Origin: Channa striata
Lineage: Eukaryota; Chordata; Actinopteri; Anabantiformes; Channidae
Assembly: GCA_033026295.1 (NCBI GenBank)
Contig: CM065186.1
Span: 1,555,001 to 1,619,000, forward strand
Length of the DNA stretch: 64,000 nucleotides
Direction of reading: 5' to 3'
Shown: piece after piece, positions 1 to 12,220 of the stretch
How positions within the stretch are numbered: position 1 is the stretch's first letter
Layout: every line of letters begins with the position of its first letter
The notes under the pieces: generated by a model
Told to the model about the DNA's origin: nothing
Databases searched by the model: none
The model's input: only the letters and a program-made list of their open reading frames with translations
Program-made: the position numbers and the translations under genes

Positions 1-1842
1 ATTGAAGCTACCCTTTCATATAGAAATGCATTTTCCCTGAGTGTTTGACTTTCATTTTACAGAACAATATGAATGAAGAGACTGAGGAGGGCATTTCCAA
101 ACTCCTCTGCTTTTTGCAATCAGAACTTAATGTTTGTAAAGAAATGGAGGGGATTGTTCGTTTTTTTTTAATTAATATTTTGGTTTCAATTTCTTATTTA
201 ATTGTTGATTGATAAGGTTTTGTTCTATTAAAAACATCAACAAAAAAAACAACAACAAAAGTGTAAAGTGTGGGGAAAAAAATGCTCATGTCCAGTTTAC
301 AGAGTCTTTGATGACGTCTCGTTTTGCACTGTATGGTCAAAGATGAATAATATTAAATCTTACATGAAGGACACATAAGGGATTTTCATCTGTTTTCTTT
401 TTTTGCAACAACATGCTGACACCGTCACCAGAAAAGTTCATATTTGTCATTTGATAGTGGAGATGCGCATACTTTTTTGGTTAAAAAAAACAGCTTAAGT
501 GAGAGTATCTAGATGTTGGTCCAGACTCAACAAAAATGAAAGACAAATGGCGGCACACCAACAGTCGTGACACTAATACATTTTGGAACCTTAGCATATA
601 AACATGTTTTTTTTTTGTTTTTTATTTATGTAATTGCTTTGTACCAAAGGGCACATGGACGGTGGCTGTATCCTGGGCTTCGTTTTTCGGTCTACGTCCT
701 TTGTGTATATCTGGAGTGAAAGGTTTTCCACTAGGGGCCAGAGTAAGGCCCACATCTCCTGTGAACTTCATGTCTGCACTAAGCAAAGGGCATGGCAACA
801 CTTGAGGAGGTTCCAGCACTGACGGCAGAGACACTAGAGATCAGGATAGAAACAAGAGGGTGTTTCTGCTGATTATATAATTCTGCCCCGTGCAGTCATG
901 GATGCACTTTCCATGTGCACAACCAAGAATGCGAATCAACACGATACCCCAGCTCGTAATTATGCAGACAAACACATTGTGCAAAGCAACAGTCGCTGAT
1001 GAGTTACCCACTTTCAAGATGATAACTTTCCCTGTGATGACAAGCCAAACAGCTTTATTTTGCAGAGATGCAAAACTGTCTAAAATTACATTTTTATGGA
1101 CCTGACCGGACCTTTATTAATATGATTATCTGATTATTTATTTTTCTACGAGTCTGAGGATTCAGGAAATACCCTCAGCAATTAAGTGAGTGTGTTGTCA
1201 AATAGCTGATATTATCACCTAGCATTGGTTCTTGGGGTTATCACAAGATTTATTACAGTTATGGAATACAGCAGATAAAGTGCCAGAGACTGACATTTAA
1301 TAATGTGTTTATATAAAAATGCTGCTCTTATACTCGCTAAGTGCTTTCCTGTATTGTTTAGAGTTGTCATTTCAAACAGTAAAACTGGTTTCACAAAATA
1401 CAGGTCTTGGCCCAGTACACTAGTACAAGTTGTTCAGCAGTCAGTCTTATTAATGCGCTCAAAGGAACAACATAGAGTCGTGCTGCAGCCTTCAGGAGGT
1501 GACTGGTTTAAAGCCTGTGTCCTTGCAGCTGGGACAACAAGAAACATGATCAGCTCATCCTCTTTTTCAGCCACTGATGAACCCTTCAAAATACATAATG
1601 TGTTTGGCGTCTCTCATGATAAGGCCGTGATCAATATTTACACATTTTTACAGACCGCATTTGATTAAACATTGATTTGGGCCACGGGGAAAAGGCCCTG
1701 AGAGCTCCTCCAGTAAGTTAACAGGAATAAATTCTGCAAAACACTCAGATATTTTGTTTACATGCTGATCCACAGCTCTGGCACACACCTGGTTTCATAT
1801 GGCTTATACACTTGCAACAAACCAAAACGGTTTTTGCCAGAA
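1..1842. other. AT-rich noncoding sequence
   Basis: I see no gene, exon or recognisable transposon here. The sequence is AT-rich, with several A or T homopolymer runs near 160-180, 240-260 and 608-620. The longest open frame (1303-1668, plus strand, 121 codons) has no domain, signal peptide or family resemblance that I recognise, and it lacks splice or promoter context, so I treat it as chance. Confidence 0.5.
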
Positions 1843-2042
1843 ATTTAGCAGACATTAGCAAATGCTTTTATCCAAAGCGACTTACAGAGTAATTTGGTTG
1901 ATACATACACAGTGGTGAGGCCAGTGGTGATGAGCACCCACGCAGGACTGACCCCAAGGACACTTCAACATGTAGGGATCGAGCCACTGATCCTGTGGTC
2001 CATGGACAACTTGCCTTACCAAGTGAGCTACAGCTGCCCCCC
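1843..2042 (-). mobile_element. tRNA-derived SINE, copy 1
   Basis: Read on the minus strand from 2042 downwards, this begins with a tRNA-like head. It has an A-box-like TAGCTCACTTGG, the stretch GTCCATGGACCACAGG, and a B-box-like GGCTCGATCCC. A unique body follows (GAAGTGTCCTTGG and onwards). It ends in a tail containing GTCGCTTTGGATAAAAGC near 1860-1890, widespread at the 3' end of fish SINEs and the LINEs that mobilise them. The A-box, B-box and tail order is diagnostic of a Pol III-transcribed retroposon. The same head recurs at 4548-4640 and 62318-62493. No clear target duplication is visible, so the copy is probably old. Confidence 0.8.
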
Positions 2043-2815
2043 GTAACACTGTTCATTGTGATGTGATGGCATATCGCTCCCTTCTCTTGCTGTATATAAA
2101 ATGCAAAGTGAGCCGTCATGTTGTACACCACAGCAACCAGAAGGTTTAAGACGACGCAAAATGAACACCTACAGTAAAACGTGTTCAACGGTTTGTGTCA
2201 CAAGGCTGTCGGGATGAAAAATACTGGATGTTTTTATGGGTGTACTAGAAGAGCTTGTAAGATGAATTGAGTAGATGACTTAAATTTGTATGTGACACTA
2301 CAAACTTTGAGCGCACAGGAGTCAATGCTCCTCATGCAACCTAGGGCACTGAAATGAGTGCGGCAGTTAGAGTTGATCTCTCGCAGCACAGCCTGGACCA
2401 CGGGCCGATCCAATCTCAGTGGATTACGCAGAAAAAGAAAGACGAGACGAAGAAGCTTTGGCTTAAGCTGTGACTGTTTGGTGCCCAATGCTTAGAGAGT
2501 CAACACATCATTCTCTTTCCTAATGGCCCAAGAAGTTGCTGGATGTGTTTTTCCCCAATGGTCTTTAGACTATGGAGGCCAAAGCAAGGTCTAATTCTGG
2601 TGATAAACCTGGTGAGTTTGCAGTGTTGTATTTCCTCCTTCTTTTTTCCTACATCCCTCCATCTTTCATTGCAGCCCCAGCAGAACGACAGTTTGAGTCA
2701 CACCAGTATTCATCATTAACTTCCACCAACACTGAGAGCAGAATGGATAGCCTCACATCCTGTGTCATCACACCGGCAATGGGCTTTAATGGACCGTCAA
2801 AGGAGGCAACAGGGC

Positions 2816-2816
<1 letters not shown>
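2043..2816. other. Noncoding; contains exon-like stretch
   Basis: Nothing recognisable occupies 2043-2571. From 2572 a plus-strand ATG opens a frame in which GTGAGT at 2612 and a pyrimidine-rich stretch ending GCAG at 2674 resemble a 63-base intron. Removing it leaves an open frame that runs into the TG microsatellite. The intron-like piece is a multiple of three and is itself open, and the predicted protein is not recognisable, so this is not called a gene. Confidence 0.3.

Positions 2817-2862
<46 letters not shown>
2817..2862. repeat. (TG)19(AG)4 microsatellite
   Basis: An uninterrupted TG array runs to 2854 and changes into a short AG array. This is a compound dinucleotide microsatellite and likely length-polymorphic. 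Confidence 0.97.
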
Positions 2863-2863
<1 letters not shown>

Positions 2864-3244
2864 AACATTAACTGCCTGTATGTTTGTGTCTTTCATGTGC
2901 ACAGGTTTAAAAATATAGTTTTCTCATCTGAAGTCATATTGCACATGCAGTGATTAGGCACATGGTCAAGTGTCCAGTCCAATTTCTCCAATATCTCATA
3001 ATATTTTATTATGGAAACAAAGGTTTTTATGAATATGACTTTCAACAAAAAGGGTTAATATACAGACTGACTTTAGTTTCATAAGACTCAGCAGCCTACG
3101 CTGATGGTTTAGTGATGTTGAATCTACAAATCCACTACAAAGACAGATATGTTTAGACATTAGTTTAGATATCTTTAGGTATTACTCAGCTAATAATAGT
3201 GAGAACAGTCAACCAGATGTTTAAGACGATATTAAACAAACTCG
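2863..3244. other. Noncoding, nothing assignable
   Basis: AT-rich sequence between the microsatellite and a Tc1-like fragment. I see no exon, repeat family or RNA gene. Confidence 0.5.
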
Positions 3245-3650
3245 AATTCGGAAAAAAATTAGAACACTAAAATGGAAACCACATGATCATTGATGGCAAT
3301 AATTTCAAGCCCTTTTTTTCCTGTGCAGTGTTGTTCTGGAAAAAAAAATTGAACTTTAATTTCTGCATCTTAGGGGCATCAAAAGGGGAATCAAAATATT
3401 TGATTGGTTTGTTTATCATTTAAAAAATGTAATGCAAAACAAAAAAAATTGGGGGATTCTAACACTTGTGGTTCATAACATAATAGAAATATTAAGAGAA
3501 TCAAGTGAACTCTGTAACAGGGGACAAGGCCAAAATCCAATATTGAAAATTGTGTGTACACGTCCTTGTACTGATGGAAAACAGAAATTTAAGGGAACAC
3601 AGAATAATAATTGGTGTCCTGTCTTCATTGGTAAGCTTTATTAGATGGTG
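3245..3650 (+). mobile_element. Tc1/mariner-like fragment
   Basis: The stretch near 3490-3545 translates on the plus strand to RESSELCNRGQGQNPIL. This resembles the linker of fish Tc1-like transposases just after the helix-turn-helix DNA-binding region, where a 'GQGR(K)P' segment is conserved. The left flank near 3252-3266 (AAAAAATTAGAACAC) resembles a Tc1-type terminal repeat. The catalytic domain is not recognisable, so this is a decayed fragment. The ends are approximate and the call rests on one short protein match. Confidence 0.4.
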
Positions 3651-4547
3651 TCATTGAAAGAAAATACTCAGAAGCTGATGTTGCTTCAAGACCTTTTACT
3701 CTCTTGTTTGAAAAAGTCTGCTTGTTCACTGCCAGTTAAGAGGTGAACAGTTCATGGAACTAGTACCAACCAGCAAACTCAGGTCCTTGGGGGGTTCTCT
3801 ATCCAGGAGTAAACGGTAGCAACAGGAAACCACTATGATCAACTGTGGCATCAGGCATCAAGCCTCGAATATGTTCCTGTATAAATACCCACACAGACAG
3901 TTTTAGTCCTGCCTACCTGCTCAACCAAACAACCGTTAACATGGTATCAGGGGCAGAATCAGAGGTGATTTCTGATGCTGGTAGACGTATCAGGACCAAC
4001 CAAACCAAATGCCAACAAAATGAAGAGAAACACGGATTTAAAACATTAGTAGTAAGCACAGACAAACGATGGGGGCCTGTACATGGACGCTAGTAACCCA
4101 GCTTTTCAAATGGGGGCAGGGGATTAGGGAGTCCTGGTTTCCCGAGGATAGATTTCTGTCCGATAACGCCATGTCTACGCGTAACCGACTTCCTAATGGA
4201 AGACAAATACTAATATTTGTGTGTTAGTGTGTGTAGAGTTCACAGTCACCCATCTTTATTTGAGGGTGGATCCTCATTACTGTGTCTCATCAGGCAGGTA
4301 AAGAGCCACAGCCAGAGTGTGTGTTGATAAGATTGATGAGAGCTCATCAGGGCCTGGCAATCACTAAACTTTCTTTTCATTTCTCGCCGTCTTTGACTCC
4401 CTCTATCCATCATTCTGTCTCTCTCTATCTCAGTTCTATTTTTAAACATGCAGATTATCACGGAGTCAGGTGAAACCTTGTCTAGCCACACAATGAACTT
4501 TGGAGTTAAAGGCAAATGTTTAAATCCAGTTACGTGGTGGGAACCTA
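3651..4547. other. Noncoding, nothing assignable
   Basis: No repeat family or exon is recognised. Short open frames on both strands (for example 4246-4575 minus) overlap each other and show no domain. Confidence 0.5.
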
Positions 4548-4640
4548 TGGCACAGTTGGTAAAGCAGCCCTCCATGGAACACAGGGTTGGTGGTTCAATA
4601 ACTGTTTATGCTTCCTTTCTGAGCAAGACACTGTCTGATA
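4548..4640 (+). mobile_element. tRNA-derived SINE, copy 2 (head only)
   Basis: The plus strand carries TGGCACAGTTGGTAAAGCAG (A-box-like), CCATGGAACACAGGGT, then GGTTGGTGGTTCAATAAC (B-box-like) and GAGCAAGACACTG. This is the same order as in the SINE copies at 1843-2042 and 62318-62493, including the CCATGGAxCACAGG core. The body and tail beyond 4640 are not recognisable, so the copy is truncated or diverged. It has the opposite orientation to the other two copies. Confidence 0.65.
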
Positions 4641-5169
4641 CAGTACAACTTCAAAAATAACACAAAATATAATAATACACTTTTTAGTCTGTATCACCGA
4701 GCCCTGGTCTGGCTCAACAGGCAGGCGTCTCCTTCCCAAAGCAGGCGTGAAACAATTACTGTTGTCGCTAAAACTTGACAAAACAAAACAAACATTTTGA
4801 ATGATTTTTGGGTGGGGCGAATCACTGACGTAACTGATCACATAAAAACTGTGAGTTAGGTAACATGCAGCGATGCGTAACAAATAGGACGTACGATGAC
4901 TTGTAAATCCACTGATGAGTGAGTGAAAGAGCTGAACTGATTATCTAAAGTTTGGGAGTATTTGAAGCAGAGACCAAACAACGTGGTTCTTTGCGAGTTC
5001 TGCTAATAGTTGTTTTTACTTTGCTGTGAAATTTTTAAACACATTCCATTACCTTGAATGGAACACGCTGTTGCTTTAATTATATTGTGGAGAGAAGTTA
5101 TCTGTTAAACTCAGACACCAGGCTGGTCCATTTTTGTTTGGGAATCAAGTCCGTCAGTGCAGACTATCA
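4641..5169. other. Noncoding, nothing assignable
   Basis: Unique-looking AT-rich sequence with no feature I can name. Confidence 0.5.
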
Positions 5170-5346
5170 TTTGTCATTTCTTTGATTACAAAGAAGAAGA
5201 TTGAAAAAAATCATTGAAATATAAATGATGAATTTATACTTAAGATTTTTTTAGATTTAGTTAATACAACAATTAAAAAAGATTATTTATATATAAAAAA
5301 ACAAAACCCAACAACCGAAAAAAATGATTATTACGTGCAGCCCTAA
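5170..5346 (-). mobile_element. DNA-transposon end, 'TTAGGGCTGC' type
   Basis: The right edge (about 5318-5346) reads on the minus strand TTAGGGCTGCACGTAATAAT, followed by A/T-rich 'ATTAATCG-like' sequence. This resembles a very common fish repeat whose terminus begins TAGGGCTGCAACTAACGATTA. Only one end is visible and the interior is decayed. Related sequence occurs at 13555-13690 and 41640-41745. The superfamily cannot be set from this fragment. Confidence 0.4.
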
Positions 5347-6006
5347 CTAAAATATCAGTGTCGTTTGATTATTCTCTTAGCACTGCGCTCTTGCTGAACA
5401 GGACAGTCTGTAGGGATTAAACCACTTGTATTACATCTACACCCTGCTCCGATTTCAGCTACAGGGACTCAAAGTGATAAAGCAGGTATGTGTTACAGCA
5501 ATCGAGTGTGTGACCCCAATGCAATGGGTTGCCTGCTGGTTAAACAGAACACTAATATTAAACATGGTACTCGGGGTAAAAGTGCTTTGTTAGTTTTCGT
5601 CAGTGGATAGGATGATAAACTACGGCTGGTTCGAGGGATATGCGACGCTTTGAGAGCCGAGTGGGAAATGGAGCAGGGGGCAACAACCGAGTCAATTTAT
5701 TTCACCCGGAACATGCAGAAAAGCCAGAGGCCATGTTTTATCAGAGAGAGAAGACACTTAGGGAACAGAGAGGTAGAGAGTGTGTGTTCATAAATTAGAT
5801 GCTGGAGGAGACAGAGGCAGTGGAAGAGATAGAGTAAGGAAGACTAGGCAGGTAATGAAGTGAGGAGGTGGACGGGAGGCAGAGGGAGGAGAGAGGAGGG
5901 AATGTTTGTGCCGTTGTTTCTTGTTAACCTCCAGCAGCCCATAATTCAGGCCTCTGGGGGAAACTGGGACTCTTGTATCGACAGGGACAACACTGCTTTA
6001 CATTAA
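5347..6006. other. Noncoding with purine-rich tract
   Basis: About 5735-5905 is strongly purine-rich on the plus strand (GAGAGAGA, GGGAGGAGAGAGGAGGG) and could adopt triplex or H-DNA structure. No coding feature is seen. Confidence 0.5.
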
Positions 6007-6033
6007 CTGGCTGGCTGGCTGGCTGGCTGGCTG
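6007..6033. repeat. (CTGG)~7 microsatellite
   Basis: Seven perfect or near-perfect CTGG tetramers. They sit in a wider stretch to about 6310 that is rich in GCTGG, TGGTTGG and GGATGG motifs, suggesting a decayed, formerly larger tetranucleotide array. Confidence 0.9.
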
Positions 6034-7107
6034 CTGGCCGCCTGCAGTCCGGCTGGAGGACGGACTGTTGGGATACTTGCTAATTAGCTGGCTTGTCTGC
6101 CGCCTCAGTGACCGGCGAGGGGACCGATACAGCTGGCAGCTGGGAGGACTGAGTGATTAAATGTTTGCTTTCTGAGCTGAAGGGCCTTGAGTTGAGTGAT
6201 GAGTTAAATCACATGCTGGCTGTTAGACAGACAGGCTGGATGGATGTGAAGGAAGATGGTTGAAGCATATGGTTGGACTTACTAATTGGTTGGTTGGCTT
6301 GCAGACAACACCACCTCACATATTACTGTAGCTGGTTGACTGTACGGCTGATTACAGGGCTAACGGGCTACAATATTACCATTAATGCAGTCCTGGGGGG
6401 GAACGTGTTATAGATATAAAGTTCTATGACACTCGTCCTGCTGAGAAATTCTTCCTGAATTATCACTAATCTAAAGAGAGTCCTCATCACTGAGTTTGGC
6501 AATACACACTAGTACACAGTTGTGCAGAACTCTAGCTAAACTAAACAGGCCACAGCCCGGCTGAGGGTTGGGACTTTTGGAAAGTGGTGAAAGCCCATTA
6601 CTGCAAAACAAGAGCTGCAGTGTATTTATAACAAGGCAAATGAAGCAAATCCTTGCATAACTGAATGAGACACAATTATCTTTTGAATAGTTTTTTCATA
6701 ATACTTACAAGCCAAAATTGTAATTGAAAATAAACTTTTGCACTCAGCTCCACCTGATGAAATAATATCCTGACCTGACAACGAGCTCTGCACCGAGGGG
6801 CTACAGGCTTTTTCCTGCACATTGGGGGGAACCACCAGGGGCAGTGCGTTTCTGCCAGATGGTTTCCAAAAACTGACACTGAGGTACCACATATTCCAAC
6901 ACTGCTCTTAGTTAATGACATACTACAAAGATCCCATATTTGCATGCGTATACAGTTAGATTAAATAAATAAATGGCACCAGTCACAACTCCCTGGTTTT
7001 CTACATAAAACCAGCATAAATGCACAAAACACGATCCGATCTTCACCAAAGTCACAAATATTAAGTTATATTCTTTCATGTTTTTAAGTGAAAATACTGA
7101 TTTAACA
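6034..7107. other. Cryptically simple, then unique noncoding
   Basis: Positions 6034-6310 hold scattered GCTGG- and TTGG-rich words and a small local rise in GC and CpG near 6035-6125. After that I see no recognisable feature. The overlapping minus-strand frames at 6626-6945 lack domains. Confidence 0.45.
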
Positions 7108-7690
7108 TACAGTCATTATGGAAAGAGTGATGGCAACACTGTTTTATTAACTAATTGAACCTTTGGCAGCAATAAACTCAAACAAGCTCTTCTCGTAGCT
7201 GCAAATTAGATGTGCACAAAGCTCACAAGGAATTTTGGACCATTCTGTCTCTACAAAACCGCTTTAGCTCAGCCAGATTCTTAGGATGCCTGGTGGGAAC
7301 AGATCCCTTGAAGTCATTCCATGGCATGTCGCATATTGGGTTGAGGTCTGGGCTCTGACTGGGTCACTCCAAACGCTGGATTTTGTAGGTCCAAAGATAT
7401 TCTGGAGCAGATTTGCCTCAGTGTTTCGTGTCATTGCCTTATTGCATCACCCAGCTTCTTCAGAGCTTCAGCTTGCAGGACAAGCACACTGACGCGTCCT
7501 CATTAGGCGTTCTGCATTGTACCTTTGGAGCAATCTGGACTAGACGGCCACTTCTCTGGCGAGTAGCCATAGTGCCGAATCATTTATAGACAATACGTCT
7601 GACTGTGGACTGCTGGGCTCCAGGTTTGCCAACATTTGACTCCAACTTGCGACTTTAGCGAAGATCAAAACACATTTCAGGAGCAATTTA
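7108..7690 (-). mobile_element. Tc1/mariner element, internally deleted
   Basis: The left end TACAGTCATTATGGAAAGAG is a typical Tc1-type terminus at a TA dinucleotide. On the minus strand, 7334-7363 encodes SQSPDLNPI, the signature before the third catalytic residue of Tc1 transposases, and downstream WNDFKGSVPTRHPKNL matches the C-terminal region. The residue after NPI is Cys, where the active family has Glu. The segment at 7520-7560 encodes SGRLVQIAPK, like the N-terminal linker. The catalytic core between these parts is missing, so transposase-related sequence from both ends is fused across a deletion near 7490. Several stops make it nonfunctional. The right end is approximate. Confidence 0.75.
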
Positions 7691-10600
7691 TGCAGAAAAC
7701 CAGACAAGGGCAAATAGCCTTTCCTTTTCTTGCAACTGTGTGTGTGTGTTACCCTTGTTAAAAAACAAAAGAACATATTTCCAATTTTTCCAAGAATTTA
7801 GCTGGAAAACATGGGGCCCTAAAGTAAAGTAAAATGCATTCTCACCTAAGCTGCACTGAAAAATCAAGCATAAACTAACCTTTCCAACCTCCGTGGTGTT
7901 TCTCAAGCACTGCGCCCTCAGCGGCTGCAGTCTGTGGCACAGTGGCTCTTTGGTCCACTGGGTCCACAGAGACTCCCCCAGGACTCTGCAGTGAACAGTG
8001 TAAACGTCTGCCAGGCATTGAAATGGAAAACACAGGGGAGCAGTGCTTTCGCAGCATCCACTGACATGATGTCACCTCCTCTCAGCTTGGATTATGGTAC
8101 TCTCAAAAACTCCTATTCAGAGACACAGCAGTGGTGCAGAATAATAGTTATCAGCTCTGTGCCAAAGCAAAGTGTTAGAAGTAAGGTCAAGGTTTATTTA
8201 ACCTCAGCAACATTTCTACCGTAGTTTAGTTTTCACAACCAGGTGCAGCCAACTTCTGCATTAAAAACTACAATAAAAAAGACACTGTAAATATGAATAA
8301 GACAGAAAGAAAGAAATGAATACAGAAAGGAAGAAATTAGAGAAAAACAAAAGATATTTCATTAGGTACAGATTTAATCAACATTTAATGAAGGTACAAG
8401 TACGGTTTCTTTGTTAATGTTCAATGTTTCCGCCCTCTACTTTCTGCACAGGTCCTGGATAATGTAGCACGGAACAAAATTCATTTTTTCACAATCAATA
8501 TTGTGATTGTGAGTTTAAAAAAAGGATGCATTTTTCCGTCTCCTTTGGTGTTATTCAATGTCAACAAGCAATACATCATTAATAACCAGTGTTGCACAAA
8601 TTTTTATATAAAATTACCTTTTCATGTTAGCCATAGATCTTCAGGAGCAAGCGTGCTAACACACACATCGCCTAGACACCTTTTCATTGTACTAATTTCT
8701 TTTTTTTGTCTCATTTTACAATTTTTTGATTTCTATCTTTCCCTTTTACAAAACTCTGGAAATAAAACATGCAAACCTGTCAATTGGTTTTAGCTGACCT
8801 CTCAAACTGACAGAAACGTTCAGAACAAAGACAGTGAACAAAAAAAAACAACTTAAAATTAACTCCTGGGTGGTTTCAACCCAACTTTGTTTAAGGTGAT
8901 ACCAGCTGATACCTGGTCATCTGCGTAGCAGACACATCACCTAATCATTAACTTGTCACACACAGCCCAGTGGGCGTTTGTAAAATGCTGAAAGACATCT
9001 GCGGTGTTACCTTGTGAACACCTTTTCCTCAGATGCATGCTCACATTTCAAACCAGAAAATATCCAATGGACCAAGATGACTTGACCATTTCGCATTGCT
9101 CATTGACACCTAGGTTTGCTTCTGTTGAGGCCATTTTCACTATGGTTAGCAGCACTGCAGTTACCCTATTTGTACTGTAAACTTTATCTGTGGTCTGTAG
9201 ACGGCCGGGGACATACCTCCACGTGCAGAGCTTGCAGCAACACATCTTTTATTATTGTAGCAAACATGAATAAACTTTAAAAAGTTGTTAAAAAATGTGT
9301 TAAACTGTGAGACTGTCAAAGTATAAAAAGAACAAACAAAATAAACAAAACCTGATAAATGCAGGCAAATAATTAAGTTGGCATGAAAGTGAAATGGCAA
9401 TTATCTGCGATGTATCTGGTATTTACAAGGTCTAAGTATATAAACACTAATTTAAAAAGTGCATCCAGTTATTTCACCCTTTGTCAGTGCTTCTCCCTGC
9501 ATGCTATAATATACGTTTGTAGAAATATCACTGAATATTAAAACAAGCAAAAAAAAATTTAATAAATGGAAGAACAGCGTAATCAGTTAAACAAGTGACT
9601 CACTTACTTTTCAAGTTAACTTAAATTTACAGAAAGTGAAGGCAACGAAAGAAGATGGACCCGCATATCCGTTGCATATTTAATTCCACTGTGTCAGTCA
9701 GTCATTCAAGCATAAAGTGATGTTTCAATTCCGTACTGGTTCCTACGGTAAAATGTGTATTTAGAATCCAGGACCATAGGGATCGCAACAAGTGTTACAT
9801 TTGACTTTGAGGCAACGTGCAGACACTATAATTGTCATTCAGTGTCTGTAATGAACATTGAGCAGCAGTGTTGGTGTCACTCTCGCTGCAGTATTGTGCA
9901 TGTTTTCATCATCTCAGCAAAGTTGGACTCTTTGTGATGAAAGTCAGGTTAAGTCACTGCTCATTGGCGCTTTTAGTCAGTCACTGACAAGGTAAAAGTG
10001 ACACATTAAAGATGATGAAATGTTGTTATTTGAAAAGAAAGGGCCTGAGGAAATGTTTATGATCTGGTTGAAAATGACCAAATAAATACACTTAAGATGG
10101 ACCACATGCCTCTTTCTGGACGAAGGTAGTAAAAGGCTGAAAACAAATGGTTTTCTTAAAAAATAAAACACAGCTGGAGGGTGGGCTGGGATTTGGTCCT
10201 GCAGACATCTGCATCCCCTGCAATGCTCTGCCCTGCTGCTCTACACATTGAGTTTTGTGCAGATGTGACTAATGCACTGTGTACTGACCCTGAACTACCC
10301 ACAAGCAGTGTAGCAAAGCTGCTGATGAGACCTTGACAAAAATAATGTGCTGCTTTCTTACAATAAACCAGCAATCAAAGGAAAATCATAGGTCACAACA
10401 AGTGACAAGAAGAGAATAACTATGCAACAACCGAGATATTGAAGATCGTTCGTGCCCGTGAAGGAGAGACTCTTAATATGAAAGAGATTCTCAGAACTCC
10501 TAAATGAGAAGGCATGTTTGCAAAAGTTACTGCTAGAGATTCCGCAATGGAATTCCGTCTGTATTACGGTTAAAGATGTCCTGCTTTTCTTGCACAGAAA

Positions 10601-12185
10601 CCGTTTTCATTAATACTATATCAATCCTTTGGGTACACGATGTGCACTTTAAATTATATTAATGTTTCTGAGTAATCATGCTATGTAATTTAGGCAAACT
10701 GATCCAAATTCTCAGCAAATCTTGTGCGTTTTCATTTCTAATAAATAATCTTTGCTCATCATCTTTAAGCTTGTTGTCAGTTTGACCTCGGATCATAAAA
10801 TTGTCTCTTCTCTCTCCTGAGTACACTTTCACTCAGGCCTCATTTTATCCACTCATCCCAGCAGTAGATTTCAGCAGGTTAACAGTCAGAGCTGCTGGAA
10901 AGCGACGCTTCGGCTCTCAAGTGGCTTGTAAACACCGGAGAGGTGCCGTGGAGCTGAAATTAGGCCAATTTGTAAAGTGCAGAATGCAGGAAAATCACAA
11001 AACCTGGACGATTTTGTCTTGCAGATCAGGAACGAATTACACCCGCACACATTTCAAGAATAAAGTGGGTGTGAATTGGTTTTAAAATGGTTTTTATCAC
11101 CCAAACAAGCAGAACGGCAGCTCAGTGTGGTGATCAGGAGCATTAGAGGAGCGATGCAAAGAGCTCAAATCGCAGCGTTATTGATGGCGCAAAGCTGCTC
11201 GCCGCTTTGTCACATTGTTCTCTACTGAATCAATCTCGGCTCTATTGATGGGACGTTGTGTAAGGAGGCGAAACTGAGAACACTGGATGAAAAAAGGAGA
11301 AAGGAAAGAACAGAAAGAATCTTTAGACGACAAGTGGTGTTCTGCTTCAGGGAGGAGGGGAAAACTTATTTTCTTCTGTTTGCCGATGCTGAAAGTTTAA
11401 TCATAAAGCAGCTCATGTTCAAGCATCAAACAGCTGAAAACACTTTTGTTTTGCTGCTGTTGACACAGATTGGGGGCTTTGAATCATTAAGTGTTATATT
11501 AATAAAACATTTAATATGTTACAGCTTTTGCATATTAACTAAAAGTGCAGCAAACCCACACTGATGACCTCAGCCTGCCTTAATGAAAATAGAAATACTG
11601 CTGGAAATACTAGCAGCTTTTATTCATCTTCAGTGGTAGTCAGTCCACCACTTTGTTCAAAGCTTCTAAGGCAGCAGAAGCTTGTGGGACAATGTGTTTT
11701 AACAATGGTTCATTATGTATGTCCCACACAATTTTTATCTGTGTTGATTTAAAACTGCAGTTTGTGTGTTACAGATGCTAATTGCAAAGCTAATCAAACA
11801 ACTAAACGGACATTTCTGTGTACCCTGAAAGGCCTGTGGATTTTCTACCATTTGATTTATAACCAAACGTGCTGAAGGGGAGAGCCTGAAGAACTGTCCA
11901 AATACTTACAATCTGGATTCTCTAAACAAAACATGTCTGCTTATAACATGGAATTTGAAAAGCTGCCTGGGACTGGATGAGATATTTTGTTTGTCATGCA
12001 CAAATGAATTCACTGGCTTATAAAAAAACACAACTAGCTGCCTAGTGTTGTTCTTAAGATATTCCAGGCACCAGTTAATAGTGACCACTAATTGTCAAAT
12101 AATCCTTTTGTGTAAGAAGGGAATGGGGCGCTGACTTGACTAATCACGTTTTCAAATGTGTGTAGGATTTATTAACCTTTTATCG
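7691..12185. other. Noncoding, no assignable element
   Basis: About 4.5 kb without a recognised repeat or exon. It holds an A/G-rich stretch at 8290-8350. A GC-balanced block at about 11100-11255 has few homopolymers and no reading frame, and looks less degenerate than its surroundings; it may be a conserved noncoding element, which I cannot test here. The open frames (for example 10801-11085 and 11256-11564 plus strand) have no domains. Confidence 0.45.
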
Positions 12186-12220
12186 AGCTACTTGGAAAGT
12201 GGTCGCGTTGGAGACCCCTG
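12186..12220 (-). mobile_element. hAT-type terminus remnant
   Basis: On the minus strand the sequence starts CAGGGGTCTCCAACGCGACC and continues into CACTTTCCAAGTAGCTCG. CAGGGGTCTCCAAC is a widespread hAT terminal motif in vertebrates. Only this end is recognised. No partner end or target duplication was found. Confidence 0.3.

Noticed and set aside
1303..1668. 121-codon frame as a gene
   Set aside because: No recognisable domain, no nearby exons, and composition like the surrounding noncoding DNA.
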